Of a stretch of 64,000 nt of DNA, positions 54,261 through 63,754 are shown in pieces. A program made the position numbers and the translations under genes. Numbering within the stretch: position 1 is the first letter of the stretch; each line of letters starts with the position of its first letter. The stretch comes from a methanotrophic endosymbiont of Bathymodiolus puteoserpentis (Logatchev) (GTDB taxonomy: Bacteria > Pseudomonadota > Gammaproteobacteria > Methylococcales > Methylomonadaceae), in the NCBI RefSeq assembly GCF_900128525.1, contig NZ_FQTQ01000126.1, forward strand, positions 1-64,000. Direction: 5' to 3'. The notes under the pieces were generated by a model. The model saw nothing but the letters and a program-made list of their open reading frames with translations, was not told the DNA's origin and did no database searches.

Positions 54261-54418
54261 CTAAAAAAACATAGCCACAGCTAGTTTTCCAAATACATGA
54301 ACTATTAACCCCTCGTACGACCTAGCCTTACTAGTACATTTAATTCCTGTTTTTTCTTCAATCCAGCCAAATAAAGTTTCAATTGGCTGGAGCTCCCGAG
54401 AAACTGGAGTTGATCGCT
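54261..54418 (-). pseudogene. 3' remnant of a DDE transposase
   Basis: Read on the minus strand, about 50 codons remain before a TAG at 54261-54263: STPVSRELQPIETLFGWIEE, then KTGIKCTSKARSYEGLIVHV, then FGKLAVAMFF. The PIE-L-F-W-EK-T and SK-RS--GL-VHVFGKLA pattern is that of the C-terminus of a small DDE transposase (IS982- or IS4-like; family uncertain). Nothing upstream remains, and a short GATCGCTATT duplication at about 54412-54433 marks the break. The rest of 54124-54555 holds no gene. Confidence 0.6.
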
Positions 54419-54555
54419 ATTGATCGCTATTGATCTTATGGTTCTAGGTATTGTTGTCCCTTTTGTTTTTTTCAGGCTTATTTTGTATTGGAGAAAGTTC
54501 TCTATTATGGGGGATTCAGTACCCAGAATTTAAAAAATTGAATATCAAGTTTAGG

Positions 54556-55215
54556 TTACTTTGGGCGGATATTAATTTCTACACGGCGGTTTTGTTCACG
54601 CCCTGCGGCGCTATTATTTGATGCAACAGGGTAACGTTCGCCAAACCCGCGTGATTGTATTCTACTGTGGCCCACGCCTGCGCTGATTAAGTAATTGGCA
54701 ACGCTAGCTGCGCGGCGTTCAGATAGTTCTTGGTTGTATTGGGCGCTACCTGTGGAGTCGGTGAATCCCGCTACGTCTATATTGGTATCTTTGAATTCTT
54801 TAAGAATGACGGCAACTGAATCGAGTACGGGGATAAAATGGCGATTGAGTCTATCTGAGTCGGTTGCAAAAGTGATATTGCCGGGCATGATAAGCTGTAA
54901 GTTATCACCAGTCCTTTGTACGCGAACACCTGTACTTTCTAAGCGTAAGCGCAATTTCTTTTCTTGAGTATCCATGTAATAGCCTACACCAGCACCACCT
55001 GCCGCTCCTACACCAGCGCCAATAGCCGCACCTAGTGCCGCACCTTTACCGCCACCGGCAATGGCGCCAATAGCTGCGCCAGTTGCTGCTCCTGCACCGG
55101 CCCCTATGCCCGTTCCCCAGGCTGTGTTAGATACTTTTTCTTCGCCGGTATAAGGGTCAATTGCGCAACCGGTGGTTAATGCAGTTGCTAAAAGAATGCC
55201 TGTTAGTTTTTTCAT
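54556..55215 (-). CDS. OmpA-family lipoprotein with glycine zipper
   Basis: Outer-membrane lipoprotein of 219 residues. The signal peptide ends in the lipobox LTTGC (Cys17). Next is a glycine-zipper region (about 33-80; GIGAGAGAATGAAIGAIAGG and its repeat) that probably packs in the membrane, then an OmpA C-terminal peptidoglycan-binding domain (about 105-219) with ITFATDSDRLN, DVAGFTDSTGSAQYNQELSE, RAASVANYL and REQNRRVEINI. YiaD/YfiB-like. The C-terminal Asp and Arg that bind diaminopimelate are kept. It is divergent from the DctP gene, with about 200 bases between them. Confidence 0.88.
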   Translation of the reverse strand: MKKLTGILLATALTTGCAIDPYTGEEKVSNTAWGTGIGAGAGAATGAAIGAIAGGGKGAALGAAIGAGVGAAGGAGVGYYMDTQEKKLRLRLESTGVRVQRTGDNLQLIMPGNITFATDSDRLNRHFIPVLDSVAVILKEFKDTNIDVAGFTDSTGSAQYNQELSERRAASVANYLISAGVGHSRIQSRGFGERYPVASNNSAAGREQNRRVEINIRPK

Positions 55216-55429
55216 GGTGAGTCTCCTAAATTATAAAGATCAGATGTAATATATTTTTTTCTTGGTAGAAAATAAATGAGCTGTGAGAGGAAAGGTTTTT
55301 TGCGGTTATTTTAAAAGTCTTGTTTATAAGCAATAGAGCTAGTTTCGATTATAAGCTATAACGCTGGCGATGTATAAAGCGCTATGATTCAGGTAGAATA
55401 ATGTTTAATTGATAACTCGGTGGTTTAAT

Positions 55430-56515
55430 ATGAAAAGACGTGAATTTATTAATAAGGCCAGTGTTGGTGCTTTAGCTGCTGGTAGTGCAGTGCTTGCTCC
55501 TGGTGTGGTGCAAGCTGGCACTAAGATTAAATGGAAAATGGTGACTGCTTGGCCGAAAAATTTTCCTGGCTTAGGCGCGGGTGCAAATTTATTGGCCAAA
55601 ATGATTAATGACATGAGCGGCGGGCGGATGAAAGTCAAAGTGTATGGCGCAAATGAGTTAGTGCCTGCCTTTGAAGTATTTGATGCAGTGTCTAAAGGCA
55701 CTGCGCAAATGGGGCATTCGGGAGCATATTATTGGAAAGGCAAAAGAGAGGCGACCCAGTTTTTTTCTGCCGTGCCTTTTGGTTTAACCGCTCAAGAAAT
55801 GAATGCTTGGTTATATTATGGTGGGGGCATGGAATTATGGCGTGAATTGTATGCGCCTTTTAATTTAATTCCTGCTGCTGCGGGAAATTCGGGTGTGCAA
55901 ATGGCCGGCTGGTTTAATCGTGAAATTAAAACAGTAGATGACTTAAAAGGTTTGAAAATGCGTATTCCTGGCTTGGGTGGCGAGGTACTGCGTAGAGCTG
56001 GCGGTGCTACGGTTAATATACCGGGTGGCGAGCTGTTTACTTCCTTGCAGTCGGGTACTATTGATGCGACTGAATGGGTAGGTCCTTATAATGACTTGGC
56101 CTTTGGCTTGTATAAAGTGGCGAAGTTTTATTATTATCCAGGTTGGCATGAGCCGGGTTCAACGATGGAGGCTTTGATTAATAAACAGGCTTTTAATAAA
56201 TTACCAGATGATTTACAGAGTATTGTTTTGGCGGCGTGTAAAGCGGTAAATATGGATATGCTTTCTGAGTATACTGCACGTAATAACCAGGCTTTGGATA
56301 CTTTAGTGAATAAACATGGCGTTAAATTAATGCCCTTGCCAGATGATGTGCTTAGAAAATTAAAGACATTATCTGAAGAGGTGGTTCTGGAGCTGGCGAA
56401 TAAAGATCCAATGGCGCAAAAGATTTACCAATCTTTTAATCAATTTAGAACTCAAGTTGCACAATGGAGTGCTTTATCAGAGCAAGCTTTTTTAAGTGCT
56501 AGAGCTTTAAAATAA
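55430..56515 (+). CDS. TRAP-type substrate-binding protein (DctP family), Tat signal
   Basis: Periplasmic solute-binding protein. ATG at 55430 (MKRREFINKASVGALAAG) is chosen over the frame opening at 55409, since it starts a twin-arginine signal (KRREF) ending VVQAG. The 361 residues have the DctP layout with GRMKVKVYGANELVPAFEVF, AVPFGL, the LKGLKMRIPGLGGEVLRRAG substrate-carboxylate-binding helix (Arg) and FTSLQSGTIDATEWVGPYND. This variant is typical of 2-oxo-acid or other carboxylate binders. The partner membrane genes dctQ and dctM are not adjacent, so it may serve a distant transporter. Confidence 0.88.
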   Translation: MKRREFINKASVGALAAGSAVLAPGVVQAGTKIKWKMVTAWPKNFPGLGAGANLLAKMINDMSGGRMKVKVYGANELVPAFEVFDAVSKGTAQMGHSGAYYWKGKREATQFFSAVPFGLTAQEMNAWLYYGGGMELWRELYAPFNLIPAAAGNSGVQMAGWFNREIKTVDDLKGLKMRIPGLGGEVLRRAGGATVNIPGGELFTSLQSGTIDATEWVGPYNDLAFGLYKVAKFYYYPGWHEPGSTMEALINKQAFNKLPDDLQSIVLAACKAVNMDMLSEYTARNNQALDTLVNKHGVKLMPLPDDVLRKLKTLSEEVVLELANKDPMAQKIYQSFNQFRTQVAQWSALSEQAFLSARALK

Positions 56516-56589
56516 ACTTGTACCGGCATTTCTTGCTGCCATTTTATTTACCATAAACTGTCGTTTAAAAACTTGTTGGCAATGTACTA

Positions 56590-58065
56590 ATGAAGAATAA
56601 AAAAACATTCAAACCTTGTGATCTTGTGATTTTTGGCGCGCTGGGAGATTTAGCAACGCGTAAATTGTTGCTTTGTTTATATCAGCTAGATAAAGCCAAT
56701 TTACTTGAGCCTGATACTAAAATTATTGGCGTGGATCGCTTTGCAGATGAGGGTAATTTGTTGCTTAAAGCGGCGAATACTTGTTTAGAGAAGTTTTTAA
56801 AAGAAGAGCGTGACCTGTTAGTGTGGGAGCGATTTTCGGCGCGTATGAGTTATCTACAAATGGATTTAACTCAGCCAGATGAATATAAACAGCTAGCTAA
56901 GGTTGTTGATAAAGAAAAGCGCAGAATGATTAATTATTTTTCTGTCCCTCCTTTTTTATTTAAAGCGATTTGTCAGGGCTTAAAGTTATCCGGTGCGTTA
57001 ACACCTGAGTCACGCATGGTTATGGAGAAACCGATTGGTTACGATCTGGAGTCATCTAAGGAAATTAATGATGCGGTAGCAGATGTCTTTACGGGTGATC
57101 AAGTGTGTCGTATTGATCACTATTTAGGCAAAGAAACCGTATTAAATTTATTGGCACTGCGTTTTGCTAATTCATTATTTATTACTAACTGGGATCACAA
57201 TACCATAGATCATATTCAGATTACCGTCGCAGAAGAAATAGGTATTGAAGGGCGCTGGGGGTATTTTGATCAATCTGGCCAAACGCGCGATATGATGCAA
57301 AATCATTTGTTACAGATTTTGACTTTTATTGCTATGGAGCCACCAGTTAGCCTAGATGCAGATAATATTCATTATGAAAAAATAAAAGTTTTAAAAGATT
57401 TGCGTCCCATTACCGTAGAAAATGTTGCTGATAAAACCGTGCGTGGTCAATATGCCGCGGGGCAGATTAAAGGGGCTGCTGTACCAGGTTATACAGAGGA
57501 GGAAGGCGCTAATACGGAAAGTGGCGCAGAAACTTTTGTTGCGGTTAGGGTTGATATCGATAATTGGCGGTGGGCGGGCGTGCCTTTCTATTTACGTACA
57601 GGTAAACGGTTACCTGCAAAGCATTCAGAAATAATTATTCAATTTAAAGCGTTACCGCATAATATTTTTAAAGACAGTTTTGAACAATTACCTGCGAATA
57701 AGTTAAGTATTCGTTTGCAGCCAGATGAGGGGGTTGATGTTGAAATTTTAAATAAAATCCCAGGGATCGACGAGCGCATTAAGGTGCAGGAAAATAAGCT
57801 GGATTTGAGTTTTTCAGAGGCATTTAAAGGGAGTCATATTGTCGATGCTTATGAGCGCTTATTATTGGAAGCGATGCGCGGTCATTCGACTTTATTTATA
57901 AGCCGTGAAGAGATAGAGCAGGCGTGGACTTGGATTGATTCTATGCAAAATGCTTGGCAACAAACGCAAGATACACCGCAACCCTATCCTGCAGGCACGT
58001 GGGGGCCGGATGCTGCGACGACTTTACTGGCGCGTGATGGCCGTGAATGGGAAAATGATATTTAA
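56590..58065 (+). CDS. zwf: Glucose-6-phosphate 1-dehydrogenase
   Basis: Oxidises glucose 6-phosphate to 6-phosphogluconolactone, generating NAD(P)H for the Entner-Doudoroff and pentose phosphate routes. The 491 residues have the coenzyme motif FGALGDLATRKL near the start, the substrate and active-site signature RIDHYLGKE near residue 177, and the usual second domain with RTGKRLPAKHSEI. Upstream of edd and eda in the same direction; a mobile element now separates it from edd. pgl (lactonase) is not in the window. Confidence 0.96.
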   Translation: MKNKKTFKPCDLVIFGALGDLATRKLLLCLYQLDKANLLEPDTKIIGVDRFADEGNLLLKAANTCLEKFLKEERDLLVWERFSARMSYLQMDLTQPDEYKQLAKVVDKEKRRMINYFSVPPFLFKAICQGLKLSGALTPESRMVMEKPIGYDLESSKEINDAVADVFTGDQVCRIDHYLGKETVLNLLALRFANSLFITNWDHNTIDHIQITVAEEIGIEGRWGYFDQSGQTRDMMQNHLLQILTFIAMEPPVSLDADNIHYEKIKVLKDLRPITVENVADKTVRGQYAAGQIKGAAVPGYTEEEGANTESGAETFVAVRVDIDNWRWAGVPFYLRTGKRLPAKHSEIIIQFKALPHNIFKDSFEQLPANKLSIRLQPDEGVDVEILNKIPGIDERIKVQENKLDLSFSEAFKGSHIVDAYERLLLEAMRGHSTLFISREEIEQAWTWIDSMQNAWQQTQDTPQPYPAGTWGPDAATTLLARDGREWENDI

Positions 58066-58174
58066 GGTGGTAACTTATCATGGTTGGAGTTTTTTGTTAG
58101 GCCTGTGTTGCTGTATAATGGCGCGCATAAAACGTAATAATATAGTTTATTTGTTACTTTTACAGTAACTTTAT

Positions 58175-58306
58175 GTAACTTCTCATTTATTTACAAGTAT
58201 TTGAGACATTTACGTTATAGCGTAGGATGTGCTGAGGCACGAAGCGCATCGTTCCTCGGTACATCCTAAAACACGCTTTAAGTACCTGTTAAAAATGAGA
58301 AGTTAC
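58175..58306. mobile_element. 132-bp MITE with IS66-type ends
   Basis: Both ends match the IS66 element's terminal repeat for 13 bases (GTAACTTCTCATT left, its complement right); the inverted repeats continue imperfectly to about 30 bases. It is flanked by an 8-base duplication AACTTTAT at 58167-58174 and 58307-58314, the IS66 hallmark. Internally, AGGATGTGCTGAGG and CCTCGGTACATCCT form an imperfect hairpin. It carries no gene. It has inserted between zwf and edd so that its right target duplication directly abuts the edd AGGAAG site (58315-58320). Confidence 0.9.
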
Positions 58307-58325
58307 AACTTTATAGGAAGATAAT

Positions 58326-60170
58326 ATGCATTCAGTCGTAGAAAAAGTCACTCAACGAATCATAGAGCGTAGTCATGTCGTGCGTAGCTTATATTTAAAG
58401 CACATTGATAAAGCCGCAGAAGATGGGCCGCACCGTTCTACTCTCGCATGTGGAAATTTGGCGCATGGTTTTGCTGCCTGTAGTACCGGCGAAAAAGCAG
58501 ATTTAACAGAGAATAAAAAAGCGAACATTGCGATTATTTCTTCTTATAACGATATGCTGTCTGCACATGAACCCTATAAAGATTCTCCTGCTTTAATTAA
58601 AGCCGCAATTAGAGAGGCAGGCGGTGTCGCTCAGTTTGCGGGCGGCGTGCCGGCTATGTGTGATGGAGTGACACAAGGTCAGCCGGGCATGGAGTTATCA
58701 TTATTTAGTCGTGATGTGATTGCTATGTCTACCGCGATTAGTTTGAGCCATAATATGTTTGATGGTGGTTTGTATTTAGGGGTTTGTGACAAGATTGTTC
58801 CAGGCTTACTACTGGGTGCTTTGAGTTTTGGTCATTTGCCAGCGGTATTTGTGCCATCTGGCCCGATGACCAGCGGTATTACCAATAAAGAAAAAGCGAT
58901 GACGCGCCAGTTATATGCAGAAGGTAAAATTGGCCGTAAAGAATTACTAGAATCAGAATCAAAATCTTACCATAGCCCTGGTACTTGTACTTTCTATGGT
59001 ACAGCGAATAGTAACCAGATGATGGTTGAGATTATGGGTCTACATCTTCCAGGTAGTTCATTTATCAACCCGTACACACCTTTACGTGATGAGCTGACTA
59101 AAGAAGCGGCTCGCCAAGTGCTTAAATTCACTAAACTCGGTGATGATTACCGCCCATTAGGTCGTGTGATTGATGAAAAAGCGATTGTGAATGCGATTGT
59201 TGGTTTACTAGCAACGGGTGGCTCAACTAACCATACCATGCATATTGTTGCTATTGCTCGTGCGGCAGGTATTGAGGTGAATTGGGATGATTTTAATGAG
59301 TTATCACATGCTGTACCTTTATTGACGCGTGTTTATCCAAACGGCCAAGCTGATATTAACCATTTCCAAGCTGCAGGTGGTATGAGCGTGTTAATTGCTG
59401 ATTTATTGCGTGGCGGTTATTTACATAATGATGTTATGACCATCGCTAATAATCGCGGCATGGGAGATTACTCGCAAGAACCTAAAATCATTGGTGGTAA
59501 ATTGACCTGGCAAGAAGGTCCTGCTAAGTCATTAGATGAGACGGTGATCGGCTCTTTAGAAAAGCCATTCGCAGCGAGTGGTGGTTTGCATGTTATGCGG
59601 GGTAATTTAGGGCGTGGTATTTCTAAAGTATCTGCGGTTGCTGAGGAGCATCAAGTTGTTGAAGCACCTGCTTTAGTTTTTGATGACCAAGATGATGTGT
59701 TGGCTGCATTCCATCGTGGTGAGTTAGAACGTGATTTTATTGTGGTACTACGCTTTCAAGGGCCTAAATCGAACGGCATGCCTGAATTACATAAATTAAC
59801 GCCAATATTAGGCCTGTTGCAAGATAGGGGGTTTAAAGTCGCTATCGTAACAGATGGGCGTATGTCCGGCGCCTCCGGTAAAGTTCCTTCGGCGATTCAT
59901 ATGTGTCCTGAATGTGAAGATGGCGGACCATTAGCAAAAGTACGCGATGGCGATATGATTGTTTTAAATACGCAAACGGGTGATGTGAATACTTTGGTTG
60001 ATGAGGCTGAATTTAATGCACGTAAACCTGCCGCAAATACTGCGAAAGATCATCACTGGGGGATGGGGCGTGAAATGTTCGGCGCTTTCCGTGTGGGCGC
60101 TTCTTCTGCAGAGACGGGAGCAGCGAATTTATTCGATGAAACTAACCTTTATTGCCGTATAAAAAAATAA
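58326..60170 (+). CDS. edd: Phosphogluconate dehydratase (Entner-Doudoroff)
   Basis: Dehydrates 6-phosphogluconate to 2-keto-3-deoxy-6-phosphogluconate (KDPG). The 614 residues have the IlvD/Edd iron-sulfur features ([20 protein letters not shown] and [15 protein letters not shown] supply cluster cysteines, [15 protein letters not shown]) and the C-terminal [20 protein letters not shown], with full family length. The AGGAAG site lies five bases upstream of the ATG, just after the MITE target duplication. It is followed 37 bases later by eda. Confidence 0.96.
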   Translation: MHSVVEKVTQRIIERSHVVRSLYLKHIDKAAEDGPHRSTLACGNLAHGFAACSTGEKADLTENKKANIAIISSYNDMLSAHEPYKDSPALIKAAIREAGGVAQFAGGVPAMCDGVTQGQPGMELSLFSRDVIAMSTAISLSHNMFDGGLYLGVCDKIVPGLLLGALSFGHLPAVFVPSGPMTSGITNKEKAMTRQLYAEGKIGRKELLESESKSYHSPGTCTFYGTANSNQMMVEIMGLHLPGSSFINPYTPLRDELTKEAARQVLKFTKLGDDYRPLGRVIDEKAIVNAIVGLLATGGSTNHTMHIVAIARAAGIEVNWDDFNELSHAVPLLTRVYPNGQADINHFQAAGGMSVLIADLLRGGYLHNDVMTIANNRGMGDYSQEPKIIGGKLTWQEGPAKSLDETVIGSLEKPFAASGGLHVMRGNLGRGISKVSAVAEEHQVVEAPALVFDDQDDVLAAFHRGELERDFIVVLRFQGPKSNGMPELHKLTPILGLLQDRGFKVAIVTDGRMSGASGKVPSAIHMCPECEDGGPLAKVRDGDMIVLNTQTGDVNTLVDEAEFNARKPAANTAKDHHWGMGREMFGAFRVGASSAETGAANLFDETNLYCRIKK

Positions 60171-60207
60171 ATCTCCGCTTTTACTCAATACTAAATAAAT
60201 TAAGATT

Positions 60208-60855
60208 ATGACAATTAATAACTGGAAAGTTCAACCTTCTGATGTTTTAAATGCTTCACCTGTCATGCCAGTGATGGTAATTCAGGATGCAGCAGACGCT
60301 GTTCCTTTAGCACGTGCTCTTATGGCAGGTGGTATTAATGTATTGGAAATCACTCTACGTACAGCGGCGGCAATGGATGCAATTCGTGCTATCAGCCAAG
60401 AAGTAGAAGGTGCGATTGTGGGTGCCGGTACAATTACGACACCAGAAGAATTAAAAGCAGTCGCAGATGCAGGAGCTATCTTTGCTATTAGCCCAGGCTT
60501 AACGCCCAGACTTTTAGAGGCGGCAAACCACAGCGAAATTGCTTTAATTCCAGGTATTTCAAGTGTCTCTGAATTAATGCTAGGTATGGAGTATGGTTTG
60601 GATCATTTTAAATTCTTTCCGGCGGCTGCAGCAGGTGGAATTCCTATGTTAAAAGGGATCGCGGGTCCTATTCCACAAATTACTTTTTGTCCAACTGGCG
60701 GTATTTCACCGGAAAACTACAATGACTATTTGGCACTAAAAAACGTGGCTTGTGTCGGTGGTTCTTGGTTGGCTCCTGTAGAAGCAGTAAAAAATAAAGA
60801 TTGGGCAACAGTGACTGAGCTAGCACGTGTTGCGGTGGAGAACGCTAAGCGCTAA
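60208..60855 (+). CDS. eda: KDPG aldolase (2-dehydro-3-deoxy-phosphogluconate aldolase)
   Basis: Cleaves KDPG to pyruvate and glyceraldehyde 3-phosphate, and may also decarboxylate oxaloacetate. The 215 residues make a small barrel; VLEITLRT carries the catalytic Glu, and [19 protein letters not shown] carries the Schiff-base Lys (in HFKFFPA). [11 protein letters not shown] is the phosphate-side motif. The pair edd-eda with zwf upstream gives a full route from glucose 6-phosphate, apart from lactonase. A gap of about 200 bases with no gene follows. Confidence 0.95.
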   Translation: MTINNWKVQPSDVLNASPVMPVMVIQDAADAVPLARALMAGGINVLEITLRTAAAMDAIRAISQEVEGAIVGAGTITTPEELKAVADAGAIFAISPGLTPRLLEAANHSEIALIPGISSVSELMLGMEYGLDHFKFFPAAAAGGIPMLKGIAGPIPQITFCPTGGISPENYNDYLALKNVACVGGSWLAPVEAVKNKDWATVTELARVAVENAKR

Positions 60856-61058
60856 TGGCTATTGATGCAGACTTGCGGGTTGATTATATAGATCGTGAGT
60901 CTTAATCTTGATGGTTGGAAAACATAAATATATTCAAGGATATAAGCAAAGGCAGCGGGTGCAGCCATTGTTCATGTCCTTTCTTAATTTTAGCTATGTA
61001 ATGGTTTGTGTATAAGGCTAGTTAATAATACAGCGGCATACATAAGTAGGAGTATCGG

Positions 61059-63740
61059 ATGAGTAATGGTTTGAATGCCAATAAATTAGACCAGGTTGAT
61101 ATCGACCCGGCAGAAACGCAAGAATGGTTAGAGGCATTAGCCGCTATTCAAGAGCAAGATGGTAATGAGCGGGTGCATTTTATTATTGAGCAGTTGGTCG
61201 AAAAAGCAAGGCAGTCAGGTGCTGATATTCCTTTTAGTGCCAATACTGCTTATGTGAATACGATACCGGTAGAGTTACAGCCTAAATACCCAGGTATGAC
61301 AACTATTGAGCGTAAAATTCGTGCTTATGTGCGCTGGAACGCGATGATGATGGTGCTAAGGGCTAATAGAAATACTAACGTTGGTGGTCATATTGCTAGT
61401 TTTGCTTCGGCAGCCACTTTATATGATGTCGGACATAATCATTTCTGGCATGCGCCATCTGATACACATGGAGGTGATATGGTATTTGTGCAAGGTCATT
61501 CATGTCCGGGTGATTATGCACGAGCTTATTTGCAGGGGCGTTTTACTGAGGAAAAAATGGATCAGTTTCGTCAGGAAATTGGGGGGAATGGTTTGTCTTC
61601 ATACCCTCACCCTTGGTTAATGCCTGATTTTTGGCAGTTCCCGACAGTCTCTATGGGCTTAGGGCCTATTATGGCGATTTACCAAGCGCGTTTTATGCAT
61701 TATATGCAAGATCGTGGCATGGCTAAGACGGAGGGGCGTAAAGTTTGGGCATTCTTAGGGGATGGTGAAACAGATGAACCAGAAACATTAGGTGCAATTA
61801 CTATGGCTGGCCGTGAAAAATTAGATAATCTAATTTTTGTGGTTAACTGCAATTTGCAGCGCTTAGATGGCCCAGTACGTGGTAATGGTAAAATTATCCA
61901 AGAGTTGGAAAGTAGTTTCCGTGGTGCGGGCTGGAACGTACTTAAAGTTATTTGGGGTAGACGCTGGGATGCACTACTGGCAAAAGATAAAGAGGGTTTG
62001 GTTATGAAGCGCATGATGGAATGTGTGGATGGTGAATATCAAACCTTTAAATCGAAAGATGGTGCGTATGTGCGTGAATATTTTTTTAATACGCCAGAAT
62101 TAAAATCTTTGGTAGAAGAGTATACCGATAAGGATATTTGGGAATTAAACCGAGGCGGGCATGATCCAATTAAATTGTTTGCCGCTTATCAAGCCGCAGT
62201 CAATCATAAAGGCCAACCCACTGTTATTCTTGCGAAAACCATTAAAGGTTATGGGATGGGGGATTCTGGGCAAGCACAGAACACCAGTCATCAACAAAAA
62301 AAGATGAGTTTGAAGTCGGTTAGTGATATTCGTAATCGTTGGCAGTTACCTGTTAAAGACTCTGAAATAGAAAGCTTGCCGTACTTGAAATTTGCCGAAG
62401 ATTCTGAAGAATATAAGTACATGCAGCAACGCCGTACTGATCTGGGTGGACATATTCCTGTGCGTCGCCAAAAGTCTGAAACTCTGAAGATTCCCGAGCT
62501 AAGTGCATTCCAAGCCGTTTTAGATGGGACTAAAGTAGGACATGGTATTTCGACGACGATGGCGTTTGTACGTATTTTGAATATCTTGGTGAAAGATAAG
62601 CAAATTGGTAAGCGTATTGTGCCGATTGTGCCTGATGAGTCACGTACTTTTGGTATGGAGGGTATGTTCCGTCAATTAGGTATCTGGTCGCAAGTGGGGC
62701 AGTTGTATACGCCGCAAGATGCAGACCAGCTGATGTATTACAAAGAAGATAAAAAAGGTCAAGTTTTACAAGAAGGTATTAATGAGGCAGGCGGGTTATG
62801 TGATTGGATTGCGGCAGGTACTGCGTATTCAACTCATGGCGTGCCAATGATTCCATTCTTCATTTATTACTCTATGTTTGGTTTTCAGCGCGTTGGCGAT
62901 TTAATTTGGGCTGCGGCAGATCAACGTACACGCGGCTTCTTATTAGGTGGTACGGCCGGTAGAACAACACTGAATGGCGAAGGGTTACAGCATGAAGATG
63001 GGCACAGTCATTTAATGGCAGCGACCGTACCAAACTGTATTTCTTATGACCCTACCTATGCTTATGAGTTGGCAGTGATCATTCAAGACGGTTTGCGTCG
63101 TATGTATGGTGAGCAAGAAGATGTGTTCTATTACATTACTGTAATGAATGAAAATTACGATCAGCCGCCTATGCCAGAGGATTCAGCATTAAATATTCTT
63201 AAAGGTATGTATTTGTTCCAGTCAGGAATTACTCGTAAGAAAGCACCAAAAGTGAATTTATTAGGATCAGGTACGATATTCTGTGAAGTGGTTGAAGCGG
63301 CAACATTATTACGTGAAGATTGGGGTGTCGAAGCTGATTTATTTAGCTGTACGAGTTTTACTGAATTGGCACGCGATGGTCAGTCTTGTGAGCGCTGGAA
63401 TCGATTGCACCCAAGCAAAAAAGCACGAGTTACGCATGTGGCAAAATGCATTCCAAAAGCAGATATTCCAGTAATTGCAGCGACGGACTATATTCGTGCC
63501 TTTGCTGAGCAAATCCGTCCTTATATTTCAGCGCCTTATACGGTATTAGGCACGGATGGTTTTGGCCGTTCAGATACGCGCGCTAATTTGCGTAGTTTCT
63601 TTGAAGTGGATCGCTATCATGTAACGATTGCAGCCTTGAAAGCTTTAGTAGATAAAGGTGAGTTTGAGCCGGCGAAAGTAGATATAGCCATTGCAAAATA
63701 TAATATTGATCCAGAAGCCATTGCGCCTTGGTTAATCTAA
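61059..63740 (+). CDS. aceE: Pyruvate dehydrogenase E1 component (homodimeric type)
   Basis: Thiamine-diphosphate enzyme that decarboxylates pyruvate and acetylates the lipoyl groups of E2, yielding acetyl-CoA. The 893 residues match the large single-chain E1 of gammaproteobacteria. Visible motifs are the ThDP/Mg site GDGETDEPETLGAITMAGRE with its later N-C-N, VGGHIASFASAATLYDVGHN with His residues of the active site, and KTIKGYGMGDSGQAQNTSHQ. aceF starts 14 bases downstream. It receives pyruvate from the eda reaction just upstream. Confidence 0.97.
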   Translation: MSNGLNANKLDQVDIDPAETQEWLEALAAIQEQDGNERVHFIIEQLVEKARQSGADIPFSANTAYVNTIPVELQPKYPGMTTIERKIRAYVRWNAMMMVLRANRNTNVGGHIASFASAATLYDVGHNHFWHAPSDTHGGDMVFVQGHSCPGDYARAYLQGRFTEEKMDQFRQEIGGNGLSSYPHPWLMPDFWQFPTVSMGLGPIMAIYQARFMHYMQDRGMAKTEGRKVWAFLGDGETDEPETLGAITMAGREKLDNLIFVVNCNLQRLDGPVRGNGKIIQELESSFRGAGWNVLKVIWGRRWDALLAKDKEGLVMKRMMECVDGEYQTFKSKDGAYVREYFFNTPELKSLVEEYTDKDIWELNRGGHDPIKLFAAYQAAVNHKGQPTVILAKTIKGYGMGDSGQAQNTSHQQKKMSLKSVSDIRNRWQLPVKDSEIESLPYLKFAEDSEEYKYMQQRRTDLGGHIPVRRQKSETLKIPELSAFQAVLDGTKVGHGISTTMAFVRILNILVKDKQIGKRIVPIVPDESRTFGMEGMFRQLGIWSQVGQLYTPQDADQLMYYKEDKKGQVLQEGINEAGGLCDWIAAGTAYSTHGVPMIPFFIYYSMFGFQRVGDLIWAAADQRTRGFLLGGTAGRTTLNGEGLQHEDGHSHLMAATVPNCISYDPTYAYELAVIIQDGLRRMYGEQEDVFYYITVMNENYDQPPMPEDSALNILKGMYLFQSGITRKKAPKVNLLGSGTIFCEVVEAATLLREDWGVEADLFSCTSFTELARDGQSCERWNRLHPSKKARVTHVAKCIPKADIPVIAATDYIRAFAEQIRPYISAPYTVLGTDGFGRSDTRANLRSFFEVDRYHVTIAALKALVDKGEFEPAKVDIAIAKYNIDPEAIAPWLI

Positions 63741-63754
63741 CAGAAGAGCAAATT

